From the NCBI GenBank assembly GCA_028289185.1, contig JAQGGV010000042.1:1-10586 (forward strand): DNA of 10,586 nt. The letters are read 5' to 3'. The DNA comes from Candidatus Saccharimonadota bacterium (GTDB lineage Bacteria; Patescibacteriota; Saccharimonadia; Saccharimonadales; Saccharimonadaceae). How positions within the stretch are numbered: the first letter of the stretch is position 1; each line of letters opens with the position of its first letter. Position numbers and translations under genes: made by a program. Below are positions 5,530 through 10,586 of this stretch, piece after piece. Under the pieces are notes generated by a model that had not been told where the DNA came from, made no database searches, and saw nothing but the letters and a program-made list of their open reading frames with translations.

Positions 5530-6792
5530 ATGAAAAAACGCTTACTTTTATCCGTAGTCCTCGCTTTGATCAGTCCACTTTCACTATTTACCACTGCGGA
5601 TGCTGCCCATTTACCATTCGGTAAGCCAACGAAAGGTGTCTGCTCGCGGCAAAAGGACGGCGTTGCCAACTGTAGCGCGCATATTGTATACGAGGATGGC
5701 AGCAAAAAACCACTGGCGACGGCCTCGTTTGCGAATGGATACAAACCAGCCGATTTAGCGAGCGCCTATAAATTACCAGCGCTACCTACGGGTGCATTTG
5801 CATCTAATGGTCAAACGGTTGCCATTGTTGATGCCTATAACAATCCAAACACAGCCAGCGATGTGTTGGCATATCGTAAGCAGTTCAACCTGCCGATTTG
5901 TAGCACTGCCAACCCAACGCCAAGTGTTGCAGATCAAACAAGTTGTTTCTTTACGAAGCTAAACCAAAAGGGAGCGGCTTTGCCGCTACCAGCCAGCAAC
6001 ACTAGTTGGGGCCAAGAAATTGACCTAGATCTCGATATGGTTTCGGCCTCGTGCCCAAGCTGTAAAATTCTGTTGGTTGAATCCAATAGCTCATCATTTG
6101 CAGACCTCGGTAGCGCAGTCAATGCGGCAGCAGCAGCTGGTGCAAATGCCATCAGCAACAGTTACGGTGGTAGTGAATCAAGCAGCGAAACAGCGGCTGC
6201 AATGGCGGCACCCTATAATCACCCTGGCATCGCGGTGACCGTTAGTACTGGTGACTCTGGCTATGGCGTTGAATTCCCCGCATCCTCACCGTATGTGACA
6301 GCCGTCGGTGGAACGTCACTCACGGCCGCGAGCAATACGCGTGGCTGGACAGAGGCTGCATGGAACGGCGCTGGCAGTGGTTGCTCGACATACGTCGCGA
6401 AACTGACGTGGCAAAAGCAAATCGGGACTTGTAGTAAGCGTATGGTCGCTGATGTTTCGGCAGTTGCGAATCCAAACACCGGTGTTGCCGTCTATGACAG
6501 CTATGGCTCGACGGGTGGCGCAAACTGGTTAGTCTTTGGTGGCACAAGTGTTGCATCTCCAATCGTTGCAGGTGTCTATGCGCTGGCTGGCAACGCAGGC
6601 GCTACCAGTAAATCGCTCAAGTACGGCGAGTATCCCTACGCGCACTTGGGCGGTCTGTACGACGTATCTAGTGGCTCAAATGGTAACTGTACCTCGTTCT
6701 TCTCGAGGTCTAACCTGGCACTATGTACATCTGCTGCAGGCTATGACGGCCCAACCGGACTCGGCTCGCCAAACGGCACCTCGGCTTTCTAA
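5530..6792 (+). CDS. secreted S53 family (sedolisin-like) serine-carboxyl peptidase
   Basis: 420 aa with a clear Sec signal peptide: MKKR, hydrophobic 5-20, and cleavage near ADA/A at 25-26. Catalytic residues of the sedolisin family can be placed: Glu163 and Asp167 in WGQEIDLDLD, oxyanion Asp242 in STGDSG, and nucleophile Ser340 in GGTSVASP. The calcium-site region is also present (Asp378-Val379 and GYDGPTGLGSPNG near the end), so the domain is complete. Only about 65 residues lie between the signal peptide and the start of the catalytic core near 90. Classic sedolisins carry a propeptide of about 180 residues there. At least nine cysteines suggest disulfides. Family members are usually acid-active endopeptidases. 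A role in feeding on, or attaching to, a host cell is inference only. Confidence 0.9.
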   Translation: MKKRLLLSVVLALISPLSLFTTADAAHLPFGKPTKGVCSRQKDGVANCSAHIVYEDGSKKPLATASFANGYKPADLASAYKLPALPTGAFASNGQTVAIVDAYNNPNTASDVLAYRKQFNLPICSTANPTPSVADQTSCFFTKLNQKGAALPLPASNTSWGQEIDLDLDMVSASCPSCKILLVESNSSSFADLGSAVNAAAAAGANAISNSYGGSESSSETAAAMAAPYNHPGIAVTVSTGDSGYGVEFPASSPYVTAVGGTSLTAASNTRGWTEAAWNGAGSGCSTYVAKLTWQKQIGTCSKRMVADVSAVANPNTGVAVYDSYGSTGGANWLVFGGTSVASPIVAGVYALAGNAGATSKSLKYGEYPYAHLGGLYDVSSGSNGNCTSFFSRSNLALCTSAAGYDGPTGLGSPNGTSAF

Positions 6793-6795
6793 TAA

Positions 6796-6837
6796 TTGTC
6801 ATTACATTTATGCTTGTGTAAAATTTGCGTGCGGGAG
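6796..6837 (+). promoter_or_regulatory. promoter and RBS of the PurM-like gene
   Basis: TTGTCA (6796-6801) and TAAAAT (6819-6824) are 17 bp apart and start 4 bp after the sedolisin stop. GGGAG (6833-6837) lies 11 nt before ATG 6849, at the long end of normal spacing. The expected 5' UTR is about 18 nt. Confidence 0.6.
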
Positions 6838-6848
6838 ACTATAGATAT

Positions 6849-7958
6849 ATGACAAATCCACTTGAATACAGCAAGATCGTTAACTACGAAGAAATCGACC
6901 CTTTCAAAATTGAGGCATCTGCCGCGGCAGTGGCAACGGCTGGTAATTTGGCAGCCCGAGGCTACTTTGAAATGAGCGGTAGCCGCGGTGAATCAGCATT
7001 TGTGGTGGATAAGGGTGACAAATACACTGTAGGTGTTACAGAAGGACTAGGAACAAAGAACCTCGTCGCGGATGCGGTGGATGCTGCAAATCCAGACGGC
7101 GAGTCGCACTATGGTGCAATCGCACAGGATACGTTCGCAATGATTTCAAATGACCTTGCGACAACTGGCGCGGCAGATACGGAATTCTGGGCACATGTAG
7201 CCACCGGTAATAACGAGTGGTTTGCTGACAAAAAGAGGACAAGAGCTCTCAACCTTGGATTCCAGGCGGCATGTAACACCGTTGGCGCAACCTGGGCGGG
7301 CGGCGAAACACCAGTTTTGTCAGGTATTATTGTGCCAGGAGCAGTGGAATTATCTGGTCACATTGATGGTGAAATCAAACCTAAGGAGCGCTATGTGTCA
7401 GGAGCTGAACTGCAGGATGGCGACGCAATTGTGTTGATTGAAAGTAGTGGTATCCATGCAAACGGGCTGAGTTCTGCACGTGCCCTGGCCGACCGATTGC
7501 CCCAGGGCTATCAAACGGTCCTCCCTGATGGTGAAACATTTGGGGAATCGCTGCTTGTACCGACGCATCTTTATTCGCCCTTTGTACAAGGCATGCTCGA
7601 TAGTGGTGTAGAAATTCACCGCCAAGAAAACATCACCGGTCACGGCTGGCGTAAGTTGATGCGATCACGCCAAGAGTTTACCTATCGTATGAACGAGTTA
7701 GCACCAGAAGTCCCGCTGTTTTCGTTCATGCAGTCCGAAATGAACGTCGATAATGCCGAAATGTACGGCAACTACAACATGGGCGCCGGTTGGGCCGTGT
7801 ATGTGCCGCAGACCTCCGTTAATGGAGTCATTTCTGTGGCTAAGGAGCATGGGTTTACAGCATGGCATGCAGGCAATGTCGAGGACGGACCAAAGCAAGT
7901 GATTATTGAACCACTCAAACTCGCGTTTACATCCGAAACGCTCAAAGTTCGTCAGTAG
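6849..7958 (+). CDS. PurM-family (AIR synthetase-like) protein
   Basis: 369 aa resembling phosphoribosylformylglycinamidine cyclo-ligase (PurM), which closes FGAM to AIR using ATP in purine synthesis. Recognisable blocks in family order are VGVTEGLGTKNLVAD (61-75; usual form DGVGTK), AIAQDTFAMISNDLATTGA (90-108), GGETPVLSG (151-159; usual GGETAEMPG), ESSGIHANGLSSAR (198-211), LLVPTHLY (235-242), NITGHGW (261-267) and MYGNYNMGAGW (305-315). Asp in the DGVGTK motif is replaced by Glu65, and other blocks are loose, so substrate or activity may have changed. No other purine gene is nearby. ATG 6849 is chosen over an in-frame TTG at 6825 because of the RBS. Its stop directly abuts that of the convergent DUF4287 gene. 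Confidence 0.82.
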   Translation: MTNPLEYSKIVNYEEIDPFKIEASAAAVATAGNLAARGYFEMSGSRGESAFVVDKGDKYTVGVTEGLGTKNLVADAVDAANPDGESHYGAIAQDTFAMISNDLATTGAADTEFWAHVATGNNEWFADKKRTRALNLGFQAACNTVGATWAGGETPVLSGIIVPGAVELSGHIDGEIKPKERYVSGAELQDGDAIVLIESSGIHANGLSSARALADRLPQGYQTVLPDGETFGESLLVPTHLYSPFVQGMLDSGVEIHRQENITGHGWRKLMRSRQEFTYRMNELAPEVPLFSFMQSEMNVDNAEMYGNYNMGAGWAVYVPQTSVNGVISVAKEHGFTAWHAGNVEDGPKQVIIEPLKLAFTSETLKVRQ

Positions 7959-8180
7959 CTATTTTTTCTCGACAGGGTAGGCCCCGGCATTTTTGAATGA
8001 TTGCACAATTGCCATAGCGTGACCATGTCCAAGGCCATATTCGTCCTTGAGCCAGTTGACGATTTGCATGACTTTTACATCAGGAGCAATTAGCCCCTTT
8101 GCCTTGGCTGCTTGCAAAAAGTCGTCGGGTGTCTTGTTGGTCTTGGTATAGATATTGTCGATGTAGGCTTGGAATGACAT
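7959..8180 (-). CDS. DUF4287 family small protein
   Basis: 73 aa. MSFQAYIDNIYTKTNKTPDDF at the start and IVNWLKDEYGLGHGHAMAIV near the C-terminus match the DUF4287 pattern, including the conserved GLGHGHAMA motif. Function is unknown; no signal or membrane segment is present. The frame stays open to 8522, but that part is antisense to tRNA-Lys and its leader, and the family begins at MSFQAY. A TACAAT box 6 nt before ATG 8180 implies a leaderless mRNA and fixes the start. Confidence 0.88.
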   Translation of the reverse strand: MSFQAYIDNIYTKTNKTPDDFLQAAKAKGLIAPDVKVMQIVNWLKDEYGLGHGHAMAIVQSFKNAGAYPVEKK

Positions 8181-8186
8181 ATATTT

Positions 8187-8217
8187 ATTGTAACAATTTT
8201 TATGCCTATATTGACAA
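8187..8217 (-). promoter_or_regulatory. leaderless promoter of the DUF4287 gene
   Basis: On the minus strand, TTGTCA (8217-8212) and TACAAT (8192-8187) are 19 bp apart, and 6 nt separate the -10 from the ATG. The -35 overlaps the -35 of the divergent tRNA-Lys promoter. Confidence 0.5.
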
Positions 8218-8240
8218 GTACCCCTGTAAAATGCTAATCT
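8211..8240 (+). promoter_or_regulatory. promoter of the tRNA-Lys leader transcript
   Basis: Consensus TTGACA (8211-8216), an 18-bp spacer and TAATCT (8235-8240) preceded by TGC (extended -10). The predicted start at about 8247 lies directly before the first leader hairpin at 8249. Confidence 0.55.
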
Positions 8241-8248
8241 ACTCCAGA

Positions 8249-8378
8249 GTTGCAGTTTGCAACTAACCAATTTTGTAAACCAAGCTTTAGCTGTTTGCAA
8301 AATTGTAAGGAGGCATAACGTTGGGTGCCAGCTTTCAAACTTGTTTGGAAGCGAAAACCTATCAGTGCATGCCGACGT
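8249..8378 (+). ncRNA. structured leader RNA upstream of tRNA-Lys (candidate)
   Basis: About 130 nt without a credible gene. GTTGCA/TGCAAC (8249-8263) forms a first hairpin. CAATTTTG/CAAAATTG (8268-8275 with 8298-8305), extended inside by AAAC/GTTT and AGC/GCT pairs, forms a second. GCTTTCAAAC/GTTTGGAAGC (8331-8352, one G-T pair) forms a third. TAAGGAGG, a near-perfect anti-16S match, lies at 8306-8313 right after the second hairpin. It is followed by possible TTG (8321) and GTG (8325) starts of 26- and 30-codon frames that end inside the tRNA. It could be a tRNA precursor leader, an attenuator or a small RNA; no known riboswitch was recognised. Confidence 0.4.
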
Positions 8379-8455
8379 GGGCCAGTAGCTCAGCTGGTTA
8401 GAGCACCTGCCTCTTAAGCAGGGTGTCGAGGGTTCAAGTCCCTCCTGGCCCTCCA
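8379..8455 (+). tRNA. tRNA-Lys(CTT)
   Basis: 77-nt cloverleaf. The acceptor is GGGCCAG/CTGGCCC (perfect), the D-stem GCTC/GAGC, the anticodon stem CCTGC/GCAGG with loop CTCTTAA (anticodon CTT, reading AAG), and the T-arm GAGGG-TTCAAGT-CCCTC. CCA is encoded at 8453-8455. The discriminator is T, whereas A is the better known lysine determinant (as in E. coli). The 3' CCA begins the left arm of the next hairpin. Confidence 0.94.
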
Positions 8456-8496
8456 TAGAAAAAGACTTACTTGAAAAGGTAAGTCTTTTTCTATGG
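8453..8496 (+). terminator. hairpin after tRNA-Lys containing its CCA
   Basis: CCATAGAAAAAGACTTAC (8453-8470) pairs perfectly over 18 bp with 8479-8496, with an 8-nt loop. T5 lies within the right arm, as in the glyA terminator. The stem begins at the first C of the tRNA CCA end. Confidence 0.75.
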
Positions 8497-8506
8497 AAGA
8501 CATAAA

Positions 8507-8534
8507 TAGACATGAGTGTCACAGGCGATATACA
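8507..8534 (+). promoter_or_regulatory. leaderless promoter of the YCII gene
   Basis: TAGACA (8507-8512, 5 of 6 consensus), a 16-bp spacer and TATACA (8529-8534), then 8 nt to ATG 8543. No Shine-Dalgarno sequence is present. Confidence 0.55.
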
Positions 8535-8542
8535 CTATACGG

Positions 8543-8821
8543 ATGAAATACTTACTTCGTTATGAGATGGCTGAACCTGCCGACATGGAAAAACTACGTT
8601 CATATTTTGCGGAACACAAGCGCCGTTGGGCGGTGTATGAGAGCAAAGGATCACTGCTTGCAATCGGTCCGATGGAAAATCCGATGGACGGCGCCCTAGG
8701 TATCTTTACAAATAAGGCTGATGCCGAAGAGTTCGCAGAGGGCGACCCATTTGTGCTAAATGGTCTTATTAGTAAGTGGGATGTGACTGGTTGGGCTGAA
8801 GCCCTTATACCAGAAAAATAA
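8543..8821 (+). CDS. YCII (YciI-like) domain protein
   Basis: 92 aa, single domain. MKYLLRYE opens the ferredoxin-like fold, then EHKRRWAVYESKGSLLAIGPM supplies the conserved His34 region and the glycine turn. EEFAEGDPFVLNGLISKWDVTGW ends with the family DPF signature and its conserved Asp. YciI-type proteins are small dimeric enzymes related to muconolactone isomerase; the substrate here is unknown. An upstream GTG at 8516 would add nine residues, but it precedes the -10 box and the family starts at MKYLL, so ATG 8543 is chosen. Its stop lies 9 bp from the stop of the convergent RCC1-like gene, with no terminator between them. Confidence 0.85.
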   Translation: MKYLLRYEMAEPADMEKLRSYFAEHKRRWAVYESKGSLLAIGPMENPMDGALGIFTNKADAEEFAEGDPFVLNGLISKWDVTGWAEALIPEK

Positions 8822-8830
8822 CAACTACGT

Positions 8831-10586
8831 CTAGAAGATTGGGCCCTTGTAATACGGTACCTGGAAGACGTAATTGCTGGTGCCAAGTGGCAAGGACGTG
8901 TTGCCGGCTGCGCCGAGGTTGCCAACGCGTCCGTTTGATGAGTCACCCCAACATAGTATCTTTGCATTCGACACACTACAGGTCGAATCACCACCCGCGG
9001 CGACGTTGATAGTTGCCTGGACTGTACCACTACTTGTATCGCCAGCACATGTTGTGCCATTGCAGTTGGTGTCACCACCGGTGATTGGTTCGGCGTAGAT
9101 TTTGTCGGTCGCCGTCGTGTCGCCTAGCTGGCTGTTTCCGTTTTCGCCCCAACAGTAAATCACTCCCTGAAGTGTGGCGCAGGCATGTTGCGAGCCGGCC
9201 GATATGGTTGTTGCCTCGGCGGTTATCGGGGTCCCCGAGCTGTCTTTTATCCACGACGGAGTCGTAATGTTGCCAGTCGCACTATTCGTGCCAACTTGGC
9301 CACTTGTGTTGAGGCCCCAGCAAGCAACGTTATTGTTGACGATGGCACAGCTAAAGTCGTTGCCTGCACTCACGCCGGTTACGTTATTGGATGTCAGGTT
9401 ATTGTATGAACCGGACATCGAGCCACCGGTGACTTTTTGTGCAGATGAGTATGTACCAACACAGAGTGCAATGGCCAGTGCACAGTTAGCGTTTGATCCC
9501 CAGCAGTATGCATCGCCGTTGACGACAGCGCAGGCGTGCCGGTCACCCATACTAATCGACGTTGCTACCTTGCCGTTACCGGTGGCATCGGCAGTTATTC
9601 CGGATACTGCAACAGGTGAGTTTTGTTGGCCGATTGTCGTACCTGCTTGTCCGTAATCATTCTTGCCCCAACAATATGCTTGCCCATTGGCGATTGCGCA
9701 GGTGCCGTTCAGACCAGCGCTCACGTCCGTGACGCGCTTGCCCGCAAAGGCCGTGACAAGCGTCGGAACGAGGATAGGCGAGGTCGTGTTGCCCATGCCT
9801 AACTGGCCATTGTCGTTGCGACCCCAGCAATACAGCTGGTTTTTGCTGATTGCACAGGTATGGCTGCCACCAGCGCTGACTTTGTCTGCGACCGTACCCG
9901 CAGTTAGTGGCGGCGTTGTCGGTTGCGCGACATCGGTTGTATCGCCGGTACCATCCTGTCCGTAATCATTCTTGCCCCAACAATAGACATCGCCGTTGAC
10001 GATTCCACACGCATGGCCGCCACCGACAGATATGGATCCGCTGGCTGCGAACGTAAAGTTGGTCGGATTTGACGCCAGATTAGTCCCTAATGTGCCAATT
10101 TTGGTGCTGCCTGCAACGCCGTTGGTCATCGTGCCTGTTAACGTTGCGTTTGGCAGGTCTGTACCTGTCGAGTTGTTGGCGAGCGCCCCAGTCGCTGCGC
10201 TACCATAGCAATACAATTGTCCATTCGGAATCAAACAGACTGCGTGCGAGCCGGCTGCGATCTTTGTGGTCGCTAGTCCCTGCATGGCGGGAGTGCCTGT
10301 AGAGGTAGTGAGTTGCTGAAAACCTGCGGCACCACTTGTACCGGTATAGGATTCACTTTGCGATGTACATTTTGATATTCCGGCGTCGACGGCGCATACA
10401 TAGCCAAAGAGACCACCGGACGCGCCTGGTGGAAATATCGTAAAGAATAGGTCAGGGCTCTCGCCGTTGTCCATGTCGGTTATGTCAGGGTTTGTAAACC
10501 CAGTCACGATTGTGGCAGGATTGTACGCGCCGCTCCACAGGTAACCAAGTGCAGGTGATTTACCGAAACATATGAAGTCTGAAGCC
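8831..10586 (-). CDS. disulfide-rich RCC1-repeat (beta-propeller) protein, N-terminus outside window
   Basis: 584 residues are visible, and the frame is still open at the window edge, so the start is missing; a GTG at 10507 lies inside the protein. About eight units of roughly 40-60 residues carry the RCC1 pattern GxxHxCAIxNGxxYCWGxNxxGQLG, for example HTCAISKNQLYCWGRNDNGQLG with variants in other blades. Nearly every unit has two cysteines, one in HxC and one in YCWG, which probably form a disulfide within each blade. That points to an extracellular location. RCC1 propellers usually have seven blades and mediate protein binding. The 60 or so residues before the first repeat (with CTSQ and ICFG cysteines) may be another partial blade. 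A surface or adhesion role is inferred from the cysteines and from the organism type. Confidence 0.88.
   Translation of the reverse strand, partial: ASDFICFGKSPALGYLWSGAYNPATIVTGFTNPDITDMDNGESPDLFFTIFPPGASGGLFGYVCAVDAGISKCTSQSESYTGTSGAAGFQQLTTSTGTPAMQGLATTKIAAGSHAVCLIPNGQLYCYGSAATGALANNSTGTDLPNATLTGTMTNGVAGSTKIGTLGTNLASNPTNFTFAASGSISVGGGHACGIVNGDVYCWGKNDYGQDGTGDTTDVAQPTTPPLTAGTVADKVSAGGSHTCAISKNQLYCWGRNDNGQLGMGNTTSPILVPTLVTAFAGKRVTDVSAGLNGTCAIANGQAYCWGKNDYGQAGTTIGQQNSPVAVSGITADATGNGKVATSISMGDRHACAVVNGDAYCWGSNANCALAIALCVGTYSSAQKVTGGSMSGSYNNLTSNNVTGVSAGNDFSCAIVNNNVACWGLNTSGQVGTNSATGNITTPSWIKDSSGTPITAEATTISAGSQHACATLQGVIYCWGENGNSQLGDTTATDKIYAEPITGGDTNCNGTTCAGDTSSGTVQATINVAAGGDSTCSVSNAKILCWGDSSNGRVGNLGAAGNTSLPLGTSNYVFQVPYYKGPIF
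9648..9676. repeat. 29-bp direct repeat within the RCC1-like gene, copy 1
   Basis: Identical to 9957-9985. Encodes the blade motif YCWGKNDYGQ on the minus strand. Confidence 0.85.
9957..9985. repeat. 29-bp direct repeat within the RCC1-like gene, copy 2
   Basis: 309 bp (103 codons, about two blades) from copy 1, with identical bases including silent positions. Suggests recent blade duplication or conversion. Confidence 0.85.

Noticed and set aside
6825..6848. TTG start for the PurM-like gene
   Set aside because: It precedes the ribosome binding site GGGAG and adds eight residues without family support.
8321..8414. Short peptide frames after TAAGGAGG in the tRNA-Lys leader
   Set aside because: A TTG frame of 26 codons and a GTG frame of 30 codons are open but run into the tRNA, and the latter gives the tRNA artefact GPVAQLVRAPAS. 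Not called as genes; kept as part of the leader finding.
8181..8522. N-terminal extension of the DUF4287 gene to 187 codons
   Set aside because: The added part is antisense to tRNA-Lys (the familiar GLEPSTP...CSNQLSYWP translation of an antisense tRNA) and crosses a promoter and a terminator.
8516..8542. GTG start for the YCII gene
   Set aside because: Located upstream of the predicted -10 box; the domain begins at MKYLL.
9174..9965. Plus-strand open frames of 160 and 100 codons opposite the RCC1-like gene
   Set aside because: Periodic shadows of the repeated blades on the other strand; proline-rich translations with no start signals.
8831..10586. CRISPR-like or other spaced repeat array in the repeat-rich right end
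   Set aside because: The periodicity is explained by protein blades in an open frame; repeats are imperfect and there are no uniform spacers.

Overview
The window looks like chromosomal DNA from a small-genome Patescibacteria/CPR bacterium, most likely a Candidatus Saccharibacteria (TM7) relative. This is inferred from protein content: tandem type IV pilins, a secreted sedolisin, a disulfide-rich RCC1-repeat protein, DUF4287 and YCII proteins, and tRNAs with encoded CCA. Promoter layout also fits, with several -10 boxes 6-10 nt before the start codon, implying leaderless mRNAs. The code appears standard. No transposase, integrase, CRISPR array or rRNA was seen.

Left part (1-2950). The C-terminal half of glyA (serine hydroxymethyltransferase) runs into a two-way terminator. 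It converges with a minus-strand series of murB (type I), then pilin 2, then pilin 1. The two pilins are about 90% identical in their mature parts but carry unrelated leader peptides.

tRNA-Arg region (2939-3357). A complete tRNA-Arg(TCG) is flanked by a degraded tRNA-like copy upstream and by a 14-bp copy of its own 3' end downstream. The latter follows about 155 bp of hairpin-rich sequence. This could be a remnant of recombination at a tRNA gene.

Middle (3358-6792). A four-helix membrane protein of unknown function is followed 4 bp later by a low-molecular-weight tyrosine-phosphatase/ArsC-fold protein. A long hairpin separates them from a convergent DUF2267-like gene. Divergent from that gene is a secreted S53 (sedolisin) peptidase with a complete catalytic set but no room for the usual large propeptide.

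Right part (6793-10586). A divergent PurM-family protein ends exactly against the stop codon of a convergent DUF4287 gene. Divergent promoters with overlapping -35 boxes serve the DUF4287 gene and a 130-nt structured leader in front of tRNA-Lys(CTT). After the tRNA come a hairpin, a leaderless YCII-family gene, and the convergent 3' part of a large RCC1-repeat protein that runs off the window.

Overall these are housekeeping genes (one-carbon metabolism, peptidoglycan synthesis, tRNAs) mixed with surface and secreted factors (pilins, peptidase, beta-propeller, membrane protein). Such factors could serve attachment to a host cell, but that role is inferred from the type of organism and is not shown by the sequence. 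The most unusual material is the non-coding DNA around the two tRNA genes.
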